Shown here in pieces: positions 13,301-25,300 of a stretch of DNA of 64,000 nucleotides. Numbering within the stretch: position 1 is the first letter of the stretch; the number at the start of each line of letters is the position of its first letter. A model generated the notes under the pieces. The model saw only the letters and a list, made by a program, of their open reading frames with translations. It ran no database searches and was not told the origin of the DNA. A program made the position numbers and the translations under genes. Source of the DNA: Pyrocephalus nanus (lineage: Eukaryota > Chordata > Aves > Passeriformes > Tyrannidae). The stretch spans positions 21,220,001-21,284,000 of the forward strand of contig CM076270.1 in assembly GCA_038380795.1 (NCBI GenBank). The letters are read 5' to 3'.

Positions 13301-16300
13301 AAATAATAGTTTAGTTTTCTGAAAATTGTTTATCTGCCCATTTGTCTTCCAGAAGCCTGGCTGCTCTGTGCTCCTCAGGACAGACCTCTGCTGTGGAACC
13401 AGTCTTTGTACAAAAGTAACTGAGTAGATTCTTGATGCTGCTGGGTAGAAATATGTGACTAATCGGTGGTGTCGAACTTCCAGGATATGTTTAATTTCTA
13501 AAATAAAATCTTAAGATGAGAACAAGCTTTTTTGCTCTGAGAAGAAACATAACATTGGAGTCCTGGTTCTCCATAGTCACTGGCCATTCCCACACGTTTC
13601 TGTTGGGTTAGGTCATGTTAAGCTTCTGCTGAGGAGCTCCCATCAGCTGGGAGCTCATCTAACCTGGTGTGCTGGGAGAAAAGTGAGTGAGGGGCTTCCC
13701 ATTCCTCCTCTCCTACATCTCTGAGAACACCCTGGGTACCTAGCAGCCATGCAGGTCCTAGTAATTCTCTGACTCATGTGTTTTTGGCAGGAAGTCAAAA
13801 CTAAGAGGTGGTGGTGCTTGCAGGGAGCTTGTGTGGAGGCAGGGTGGCCATCTAATGCTATGCAGATTGAAAACTGCTGTTTTGTGACACATCCTTTTTC
13901 TATCCAAAACCACTTTTAGTAACATTTTGCCTTAAGAGAGATGAAGTACAGTTATGTTTCAGAGGAACTTGATATCTGCTTTGAAGCTGGAATTCCCATC
14001 TTTCTGAACTGCCTGTAATTTTCTTTCTCTGGTTTTTAACTCATGTGTTTTCCTCCCTCTGTCCACAGACACAAATGCTACCTAACCCTTAAAATAACTT
14101 CCTCAGACATTTCCAGGTGCGGGCCCTATGTTGCACCTCACAAAATTGCAGTCTAATTCTCGTAAATTAAAATGCAATTAAATAAACCTGTTTTTCCACT
14201 GTAAAACTGGGAGGAAGGAAGCCTTTTCCTTCTGCCCTTCCCTCACCTGCCTCGCTATTTTGCCCTGTTGTTTTGTTATTGCACAAATTGGCCAGTTCTT
14301 CCTGGAATGTGGGAGGATGCTGAAGTGCATGGGAAGCTCACCCACCACTTCTGTCATGGCACTTGAAACAGCCGTGTCCAATCTGCCCAACCTCTGGCTG
14401 GCAAAGCAGGGCTGAGAGGATGAAGGAGGTGAGCTCATCGAGGAGGAGAGGCACACAGCCCTACCCACATTGTTGTTGTGCAGCTTTCTCAGCAGGAAAC
14501 TGCTGTGCCAACACACATCAGTGATTCAAAACATAAGAGTAAGAACTGGACATCGGGGGAGTCGCTCGAGCAGCTGAAATGGCTGTGAGAGGAACAACTT
14601 ACCATAAAGAGCAGGCAGGGAAGCAATGCTTAAAACTCTGAAGATCGTGGTGGAAGGCAGACCTGTTTGGGTTCCTCAAAATTATACCAGAAGAAAAGGA
14701 GGGAAGCATGATTCTGATCTCATGGGGCCGCTGTGTGGAGATCAGAACATCTCGCCTTTTTATTAGCAATTAGCAAAAGCTCCAAAGTATATGAACTAGC
14801 AGGTTTGAGGGTTGGACTAGATGACCTTTAAAGGTCCCTTCCAACCCAAACTATTCTGTGATTCTCTGAATCATGGTTGTCAACTCTCCAGGCATCTGCC
14901 AAGAAAGGAATATATGAAGTTGCATGGCCTGCGAGTTTGAGTGCCACAGTGGACACCTTCTGATGGAAAACGATGAGAGTGTCTTCAGAGTAGGTTTCAT
15001 AGCTCTGTGGAAATGATTATTTGGAAATCTGATTGTGAGAGACATGATGCTTGTGAGATGAATTTAGGGGAAACTGCAGTCAGGCTGGAGGATGAGAACA
15101 GAAGTCAAATAGTCTTATCAAGCTGAAGGTATGGTTGAAAATTGACTTGTGTTCCACAGGTGCAGATATTTATTGAAGGAGCAGGTGTAATAAATACTCA
15201 ACTGCAGAATGGAAAACAATAGACTTGGTAGTGATTTAATGGAGGAAAAGAAGTGAGTGGAGGAGATCACAGGTGGGGCGTGGTTCAAAGGTGGCGTGCC
15301 TCTGAAAACCACCCTCAAAATGAATGGAATTGTGCAGGAATGTTTCTTCAGCATTACTGCACCATGTCTGATCTTTGGGCTCTGAAATTCAAGACAGGCA
15401 CATTAAGTGCTGTGTCTGGAAAATGCTAAGTATCTTCTGGAAGAATTACCAGGTGATTAAGCAGTGGAAGAGAGGACAGTTATGAGCTTTCTGAATGCTT
15501 GTGCAACCTTCTCCTGTGTAAGCCTTAAGAGAGAGGAAACAATTTCTTCCTTGTCTGCAGTAGATTATTAAATAGTCTAAATAGGTTTAAATTTCAGTAA
15601 AAACGTTTCAGGTTAGGTGGCAGGAGAGCAAACCACTTGGAGGTTGCTTGGAGCCTCCACCACTGGTGTCAGTAAGGACAGGTTAGACACATTTTAGACA
15701 AACTTCCATCAGAGTGATGGGAGTGCAAGCTGCCCATCCTTGGTGGACAAGCTGGACTAGGCTTAGTTTAGGTTGTCTTTTAGGAAGCCCGAGGCTGTCC
15801 TTCCAGTGATTGTAGGCATGGTCCTTCACAAGCAATCTCACTCCTGTAACCATGCCCCTATGCATCTGAAAGAGACTTTTGGGGTTTTCTTTGTTTCTTT
15901 AAGAAGGCTTTCTTTTAGAAAAATAACATAATCAATTTTTTCCTTCATTGATTCTTACTATTAATTGCCTAAACAAATGCTCTGTCAACTTTAGTCTTAA
16001 GTTATTCCACTTTATATTTAAATGACTTGGCAGATTCTGTTACCTCTGTGTGTGTTCTTCCAACTGAAAGAAGGAGGCTGATAGTGTTACCTCAAAAGCA
16101 TGATACAGAAATAAAACCTATTATTCTAGTCTACGTCCCAAGTACTATTCAGAGTGGAAGGGAGCTATAATCTGCGGTTCAAAAAATTAAATCTTCACAC
16201 ACAAACTGAGGTGTTTTAACTGTGTGCTGGACCCATTCCAGCTTCAGTGTGCTGGGTGTGTATTGATTGTGCAGGTGTGTGTAGCTGTCTCAGCTACACC

Positions 16301-19300
16301 ATCCTTTACAGACTGAAGGGGAAACTTCAGATGAAGATGCATTGATGTAAGATGTGGTGAATGGTGTGAGAGATTGATTGGGTGAGCGCTGTGCCTAGTG
16401 GGACAGTGTTATGGGGAGACCTGGATGCTCATTTCCTCCTTACTGCTTGACTGGTCTCAGGCTTTGCTCTGGTAAAGGGTGGCCCCTTTCAGCCTGACAG
16501 CTTCCAGCCATCCCTGGTGCCATTGGCTTTGCAGCACTGCTCTGTTATGGTACCTTTGCTGAGAGCTTTAGTTAATGGCCTTTTTTAGTGCTTTGAAGGA
16601 ATTAAGAGATTAATGAAATGCTACTGGGATTCTGCCTGGTTTTTAGGCTCCCCACTTGTTCCTTGCCTGAGACGACTGGAAGTGCTGTGACTCTCTGGTT
16701 TGAAGCTCATGCATTGTTACTTCTTGTGCAGTGATTGTCTTTGCTTCTGCATCAGCTGATGGTCCCAGACCACGTCTCTGCAGTGTCTGGGAGCTGGAGG
16801 TTTCCTCCCTGTGATGTAGTCAGCAAGCACTTGCTGCAAACAGCAGGGCTGGACTGAACTTTTTAGCATTTTCTTGTGATTTCTGTTTGTCTCCATCTCC
16901 AGTTTCTGAGGTTTCATTACTTTAGGTCTCCCTCCTTCAACAAGAACGCTATGTAGACCAGACAACTATTCCTAACTGGCTGCCTCATGTTCTGTAGAAG
17001 GTAAAAAATTATTACTTGTTTAAAAGTGGTTGAGCAGAGTGGGAAGCTGCACATATGTATGAGTTTGGTTAGGTGTGTTTTTCATGCCTTGGGGCTCCCT
17101 GCGCTATTGCCCTCCCCACCTCTGTCTTCCTGACATCTTTGCAATTCCTTCCATCATGGTTTTTGCTTTTTCTTATTTTCCTTATTTTCTTATTTTTCTT
17201 ATTTTCTCATAGCCAATATCTACTTTTTTTTGTGTGTCTTGATAGGTTCTTTTATTAACTGTTAGTAAATATAGAAGGTGATGTCGGACTGACTGTTTCT
17301 ACAGAAGGCTGCAGTACAGGAGATTTTTTTCCCGCTGCTTATACTCCACACAGCACTGCCCTGTGGGGCTGAATTGTCTGATTTACACTTTCTCTGTGAG
17401 CAGCAACATCTAGATTAGAATTTTTGGCTTTTCCCCTTGTTCCTGGTTTCTGGTGGCTTCTCTAAATCTTATACCTTTTTTTTTAGTACATTAAAAAAAT
17501 CCCTTAAATTATAAGTATTGCAATGCATTAACTAGGGGCTTTGGGAGGGAAATTCCTGATCTTCTGCAAGGCAATTCTGTTGGAAGAACTTTAATTAAAC
17601 ATGTACATTTTTTAGAAAAGATCCAAAGTAATTGGGAGTTGAGAACAGAGTGTTGGTTAATGGTATCTCTGGGTCAGGCTCTGAGCCCTAGAAGTCCAAT
17701 GCTGCAAATCTTGTCTCTAGACAAGATTTCTGAGCAGGAAAAGCCAGGGCCTGTTTAGATCTCTGACAAGAGATATCCCACAGGAATTGCAAGGAGTAGT
17801 ATCTTTACACAGCTACTATTTTTTTTTTTTTTTTGTCTTGTGGGGGTTATACCTCTGCCTAAAAACACATTTTAAATCTGTTGTGTTAGTGGTTCAGCTG
17901 CTGTTCCTTCACTTCAGCTTTAAAGGCTAAAAGTTACATATGCACATCCTTTTGAAATGGATTCCTCCTGTGCTGTGTCATCGTGTGTTATTGTATCCCC
18001 AGACTCACCACGGTGTTGGTTTGCCCTGCTCTGCTGGCCCTGTCATTACTGCTCTGTAGGAATGCTTTGGGGATGCTCCCATGCTCCAGGGAGGTTGGGT
18101 GGGTGCTGTGGCACAGGGTTTGCACTCAGGATCCCTGAGCATGGGGCAGCACCTGCTGTGGGTGACCCACCCATGTGCAGAGCCTGCCAAAGTGGGATGA
18201 CCTACAGTAGCCATTTTCCATGTCAATACTTCAGGTGAGTAGTTAATTTACAGAGTCACACATTCATGAGAGTTACTTACATCCTAAGCAGTCAAGGTTT
18301 TTCAAAAATAGATACTTCAGAGTTGATGAGAAGAGTCATTTATGTGTCTTCTGCATCTGTAAATGTCATGGCTTATAGCATCTTGCTTCTGAAATGCTCT
18401 AGAAGTTCTGAATTTATCTACAGCCTTAATTACTGCCCATTAAAACCTCTCTGGTCCAGACCAAGCAGCAATGGAGATGCATGGGAGGGCTGACTCACTG
18501 AAAGGGCTTCAGGGATTGTGAAAGGCATCAGGTCACTTCAGTACATTAAGAATAACCAGGTCTAAAGATCAGAGTTACTTAAAATTAGAGATTGAATAAA
18601 CTTCTGAGAATGTTGGAATATGCTAAATGTTCACACGAATAACTGTGATCACTTTTTCTGCGCTGGGGTTAGAGTGAGAATAAAAAGGGAAGACACTTCA
18701 CAAGGCACAGCAGTCTTTGCTTTCTGCAGGAATGGTGTGTATTAGTAGTAAACATGAGATAAGTGCTGTCTGGAGGTCATGGAGCAGGCTTGATGTACTT
18801 AACAAGGCTTTAGGATCACAATGAGTGCAAACATCAACTTTTTATTACCATGCACTACCAAACATCAAACAAGAACATGTAGTGGATGATTTTTGATAGA
18901 AAAGGAGAAAGAAAAAGGAAGGTTTTAAAATCTTGTGGAAGGACTTGGCCCTGCCTTCTACTTGGAAATATTTTTTAACTCCTGATTTTTTTATTTTTTT
19001 TTTTTTTTTTAGAACCTGAAAAACTATTCCCCACAAAACAGCTATTGGAACTGGAAAACTTTATACCTCATCTCATGAGGTTCCAAGTGTACAAGCATCA
19101 CGTTAGGGATATGTCTGATCATCTTGAGCTAAAGCACACAAGCAGATCATTCCTAATACCTTAGAGGACTGATGCTTAATTGAGGAGTTAGCGGTGCCAG
19201 AAGAGGGCTTTCTGTGGGGCCGTGTTAAGTGTCACAAAATAGGGTTTCAGAATCTCAGGCAGAAGCAGCATCGGAGTGCTAATTGCACTGGGAGTGTTTT

Positions 19301-22300
19301 CTAAGTGGCAGATGAGACTAGAGACACTCAGACTGATTGTTCAGTCATTTGGCCAACCCCAGCGTGCTGCTGTGCTATCCTAGAGGGATGCCAGGAACTC
19401 CTCTGTGACCTCTGCTACTGATAGATGGGGGGACACTCCCCTGACCCCAGCATTTCAGAAGCATTGACTCATCTTTTCTGTTTATTGACACAAAAATCAA
19501 TTTAAGTTGTGTTTTTTCTGGGACAGGTGAATGGATGCAACTTCTTTCCATCTTGCTTTTGTTGTGTCCGTGCATTTTGCCTCATCTCTGCATTAAAAGC
19601 AGATGCAGGGACTGGAACTTCTAATGGCTTTTACAGTGAGTCACATTTGCATGTCTAGACTCCTAAGACAATTTTTACATTTTCTCACTAGCACGTAGGA
19701 TGAGAGTTTCTCTCTGGTGAGTTACACAGACCACTCTGAGCATAACAGTGTTCCTATTAGAAGAGTTTTGCTAGCTTATGTCAAAGCTATATCTTACCTT
19801 AGTGTGTCCATACTGAAACCTCTGTGATCCTTTCTCAGTTCTCATCTTTAGGAAGTTCCCTCATCTCATATTTACATAGAGAACCTCTATATTAATTTTT
19901 GGGGGGATAGATGGAGTGAGACTAGATTGGCTCCTTTGCTCCTTCCCCAAATCAAAAATTCTCTTAATATACATTTATATGTGTGTGTATATATACATAT
20001 CCTTTATTTTCCTTGAGTGTACAGGTGCTCCTATACAACGTGATTGACTTGCATGTTGCTCTTGCTGACGGGGTGTGAGGATTCTTAGTGGTGTCTTGGT
20101 CCCAAAAAGCGGCAGCAGCAGCAGCAAACATTTTCTAGGCACTTTGGCCAAGTGAACAAAGTCATGAACTTAGCAACGAGTGCTGCTCTGTGGCTTCTCA
20201 GCCCTGGAGGACTGGGTGTCAACTTTTAGAAGAGAGAATATGAACATGTTAGGTGGGGTACATCTCATAATATCATCCAGCTGCCAAATCCAGAGGCTGA
20301 ATGAAATATCTAGCTTAATAAAATGAATAAATAAAGTGCTAAAGTGTCACTGATTGCAGAGTATCTGCTGGTAATGTTTAAAGAGACGACCTGGTGGTTG
20401 TTACTTAAAGATACTGAGGTGAAAATCTGGTGGTGACAGGGGCAGCTCCTCTCTGCAGCCTTGTTTTCCCCTGGAAACCGAGCAGATCCAGGGGAGGAAA
20501 ACAATGGGAGAGCCCGGTGTTGAGGGCAGTGCTGGGAATGCTGCCCTCAGTGGACCTGGCAGCAAATTTCTCATCCTAGCAGGGTCAACTTTGCCTGCAA
20601 AATCTAAATTAAGTGGTTTGCTAATTGCAGTTTATATTTTTCATCTCAACACATTTCCAGTGAAAACAATGCTGGCTTTGTCTACAGATGTAGAAACTTA
20701 GCACCCTTTTATGAAATACTCTTTATTACCCTGGAGGAAGGGCTGATCTGATCTCTTGAAAGTTTTTGTCAGCTTAATTAGCCTGAATAGATTTCTGCTC
20801 TGCAGGAAACATAGTTGAGCTATCACTATTCATTTTACTATAAAAGCTGAACTTCATTTCTTGACACTTGTTATAACAAGTTGTTTGGTTTAAGGACTGG
20901 GAACTGTGACAGTTACAGTATCTTAAATGTTTGCTGTGATTTTCCAATTCAATAAAACTTTGCAAAATTCTCTATTTCCAGGGCTGCACACAGAAGTATA
21001 TTGTGAAGAACTACTTCTACTACTACTTGTTCAGGTTTTCAGCTGCTTTGGGTGAAGAGATTTTTTATATCACTTTCCTTCCATTTACCTACTGGAATAT
21101 TGACCACTCCGTATCTAGAAGAATGATAATTGTTTGGTCTGTAAGTATTTCTATGATTACTTTAAATGTTGATTCTGTATCCATAGCAAATGAATATTTA
21201 AGAATAACCCTTCAAACAAACAAAATCCCTTAAAAGAAAAGCACTGACACTATTTATACATAACTCATATGTTCAGGAATCAGAGGCATTGTGATGCTAA
21301 GAGAGGAGCTGATGTGTCTGTTCATCTCTGCCACATCTTGGACTGACTTATTTTTTTCCAGCCCAATAACAGATTCAGCTGCTTTTAATAAGGTTTACAT
21401 AGAACAGTTGGGAAAACACTTCCTTCCCAATGTGTCATAGTATTTTAAGATAATTTTTCATCACTTTGGGAAATCTTTCTCTTATTCTAATTTCTTCTGC
21501 ATAACTTCTTCATATAGTTCTTGCTTGGTTGAAATTACTGATACCTGATAGTAAGGGGATGTGCAGGCTGCAGTAGGATAAGCAGTAATTTGAGGGGCAG
21601 GAGGGGAAATCAGATTATCTGTTGAAAGCTAATACTTAAAAGCATTGATTTTTTTGTTAATATGAGAGCATTCCCAAATTAACTGGTTTCTCCATCTCTT
21701 CAGCCCTCACAAGTGTGGTCTGTGGGTATCCAGAATAATGTATTTCCATTCTGGCACTGAAAAAACCAGCAGATAATCAGGCACTTCAGGCTGAAATTGG
21801 CTGTTTTGTCACTGGCATTGCTCATCTTGGTATTGATCAGATCTTTGCCGCCCAAATGCAACTATTTTAGAACAAAGAAGGGAGGTAAGTGAGCACCTCT
21901 GGCAGATGGCAGACCCTGGAGGTTTGGCTGTCAATTGATTTAAGAAATTGAAGTTGGGTAAAAACTTGGGTTTGATAGCTAGCTTTTTTTCTTTACAATG
22001 AAGCTTCTCTGTGATTTAGTCAGGTTTTTTAATAATATTCTGTCTTTTGACCGAATAATATGATAAGAAATAATAAAAACTACTTGAATTCCTAATAAGC
22101 TTCAAATACACACAGTCTTGGAGAGAATTGCTCTGTGCCAACAACCCTAGTCAATACATTTTATGGAGAGAACATGAAAAATAACTTGCAAGTGAAATGT
22201 AGAAGTAGGTGGACACTGTATAATTAGAGCTGGGTTTTGGCCAAGAGTACACCTACTGCTTCTGGAAACATGCCACAGAAGATGAAAATTGGTAGTCACT

Positions 22301-25300
22301 GCCTTCTGCATTTGCATATTGCTCAGAAAATGACTCTTTAGAGCTCTTCACATTCCTTTATGCAGACTTACCTTGCCTTTTTCTTGCAAGGAGTTTGTCT
22401 GAGTACTGGCCAGATCTAGTCTGGTTTAAGACCTCATCAAGTCCATAACTTCCTCGTGAGGGGAAGAGGAGGGACTGGCACTGATCTCTTCTCTGTGGTG
22501 ACCAGTGACAGGACCTGTGCAAATGGCCTGAAGTTGTGTCAGGGGAGGTTTAGGTTGGATATTAGGAAAAGGTTCTTCACCCAGAGGGTGGCTGGGCACT
22601 GAACAGGCTCCCCAGGGAAGGGGTCACAGCACCAAGCCTTACAGAGTTCAAGAAGCATTTGGATAACACCCTCAGGCACATGATGTGATTCTTGGGGATG
22701 GTCCTGTACAGGGCCAGGAGTTGGACTTGATGATCCTTGTGGGTCCCTTCCAGTTCAGCATATTCTGTGACTCTGTAATTACAGTATGTGATATTAGGAT
22801 TATTAATATTATTTTTCCAGTTACTGAGGGAGTTGTGGAGTTGCACTTTATAATGAAAAGGGGAAATTGTTTTAAATACATGGGGTTATGACAATCTGTA
22901 TTTTTAAAATACGTTAATTATATGTAATTGTGAAACGACTAAAGATGTCTGTGCAGGCCGTGTGTTAATATTATGGCAAGCTCAGCTGGGTTTCTTGCTG
23001 TGAGCAGGAACTGGCATTAACAGTGCTATAAGTAGTGCTGGTCTGTCTTATAGAATCATAGAATGGCTTGGGTTGGAAGGGATCTTAAAGACCATCTACT
23101 TTCATCTTCCCAGCTGTGGGCAGGGATACCTGCCACTAGACCAGGTTCCTCAAAGCCCCATCCAACCTGGTCTTAGTCACATATGTGACAGCACAATTGG
23201 CTTAGCTGCATGGCAAAGCTGTGCTTTTAGCTAACTGGGAGGTTTTTGGTGACAGCAGTGGAAGGACATCTGCCTGGGGACGTGGTGGTGAGCAGAAGGG
23301 CAGATCTGCAGGCTCTCTGCAATCTGGAGTTCTGAAGGAATGCTTCCGAATGGATGATGATGATGGGGGGCTAAGAAGAGCTGTGTCAGATAAAAGTAAA
23401 AATCCAGCTAGCCTGATATCTCTGTCAACAGCTGCCACTTAAAGTCTGGGAAAAGCATGAAGGGGCAAGTGCAGCACCCAGGCATGTTCTGCAGAAGGAT
23501 CTTACCCATCAGGGGAAAGGAGTTGGTATCGAAGGGACAGCCCTAAGGGAAAGGTATTAGTAGTTCCCTTTAAAGGGGATGTTCAGTATGAGGAGAAGAT
23601 CTTCAGCAGGGAGAGTGGACCAGCAATGACTTTTTTTGTGAGCCAGGTACGTTGGGAATACAGCAGGCAGGGATGGTGACGACAAAGAGGGTGAGATCTT
23701 CTGCCAGGAGAAGTGGGGCTACCTGTGAGCAGTGGAGAAACAGGAGGGTGCTGAGGGTGGTACTTTGGCTTGTGCTGTTTCCAACTTAAACCTATGAGTT
23801 TCTGCTGCAAGTTGGAAAGAGTGGCAGTTTCCCAGGATGAATCAGGGGAGCTTCTTCACTTAAAAATTAAAGCAGTATTAATGCTGTTTACAAAGCTTTC
23901 CTGCCATCTTATCTGTAATATTTTATGCAGAGCCAGTCACCCCCATTAGAGAAAGATAATTTCAAACTGGAGCAGGGCCACGGATGATTAAGGAACAGAC
24001 TATTTTCTGAGCAAAGACTGAAAACTTAGATAAATCCCTAACAAAATTAAGTTGGAGAGAGAATGGGGCTGGCTGCAAACACTACGGGAAAGGAGTTTCT
24101 TAAAATGAAAGTACAGTCACAGGAAGAAACATGCATAAGGCAGTCATAAATAACTTAAGTTGAAGCCAAAGATTGTGAAATAGCCCTAGAAGGATGGAGG
24201 GCAGTAAGAAAAAGTATGAAGAGGGTTTATTTCAGCAGCAGCACAGGAGTGGACTTAGTGCCTTGGGATATCTTCCCCAGCCCTGGGTACTTGTGCTTTC
24301 CTGTTTAGGTGAATGGCTCTGGGAAATGCTGGTTGTGGAATCTTCAAACACCACGCTGGGCTTCCATCAGTGTCTTTCCTCTGAGGATTCACAGTACATG
24401 TGCAGGCTTTACCTTTCTGGATAGAGGGAGGAAATAACTGAAACTTCTGAGCAAGATGCTGGGTCAGTGCTGAAGGGACTCTGGTGTCTTTGCTTCTCTT
24501 CTCCAGAAATTTGAAGTAAAAGCTCTTGAACCTCCACAGACAAAGCTTTGAAGCCTGTGACTGTTGTGGCTTCAACCAGGAAGTACAGAGATGAAAAATA
24601 GCTTCACACAAACCAGGTCCCAAATGTACTTTAAATTCACTGCACATCTCAGGTCAAGAGGTGAAAGCTCACTTTGGTTTGGTTTGTTTGTTTGTTTGTT
24701 TCTTATTTTCTGCAGTTCTTTCAGGTCTGAAAGTTTTATTTTGGTGTGGAATTTCAGAGCTAGAGACTTGGGGATAAAAATAGTTACAGTTTCAGTTTGC
24801 TGTTCAGCATGCCTGGAAATATTTTTTTTTCTGGTTCCTTTTTTTTTTTTTTTTTTTCCTAGGGTATCCACACTTCTTTTTATAAGCCTATAAAACTTTA
24901 ATTGATGCAATATAAATAAGAGCTGGCCAGCGTGGACTTTGTTGGGGCAGGTGTGGAAGCTGTTGGCATGTGACAGCGATAAGCTGCTGACTCAGGGGTA
25001 GGCGGCAGCTCTGAAGGAAGGCGGGGTTTGGGTGCCAGGTGATGCCAGGTTTGGGTGCCAGGTGATGCCAGGTTTGGGTGCCAGGTGATGCCAGGTTTGG
25101 GTGCCTGGTGATGCCAGTTTGGGTGCCAGGTGATGCCAGGTTTGGGTGCCAGGTGATGCCAGGTTTGGGTGCCTGGTTTGCCAGGCTGTGTGAGCCCCTC
25201 TGGGCTCCTTGAGCAGCACTGGGTGTGGACATCTCCAGCAAGTCTGAGATGGTCCTGGGTCTGGGTCTATGGCCATTTAGCATCTTGCTTTCCAGAGGAG

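Larger units (their letters stand above)
7353..20981 (+). other. SGPP2: SGPP2 intron 1
   Basis: The 13.6-kb intron starts GTGAGTGCGG inside the CpG island and ends TCTATTTCCAG. I see no nested gene. It holds an A-rich tract (9501-9582), a CR1 tail (14803-14872), a possible older CR1 piece (about 15620-15770), small tandem duplications (11491-11520 and 12600-12629), a CTTATTTTC-type repeat (about 17171-17207) and a T tract with an acceptor-like end (18986-19012). The remainder shows no coding signal. Confidence 0.9.

Noticed and set aside
18986..19012. Long T tract ending in AG, resembling a strong splice acceptor
   Set aside because: No open frame with SGPP2-like sequence follows, and no donor pairs with it; the known exons already join in phase.
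24839..24862. T tract followed by CCTAG, acceptor-like
   Set aside because: The following sequence stops quickly in all useful frames and leads into the minisatellite; probably cryptic.
24888..25283. Repeated His-Leu-Ala-Pro-Lys-Pro type peptide on the - strand; possible CRISPR-like array
   Set aside because: The repeat is a head-to-tail 23-bp minisatellite with no unique spacers, in a vertebrate intron; the peptide is an artefact of the unit being read through.
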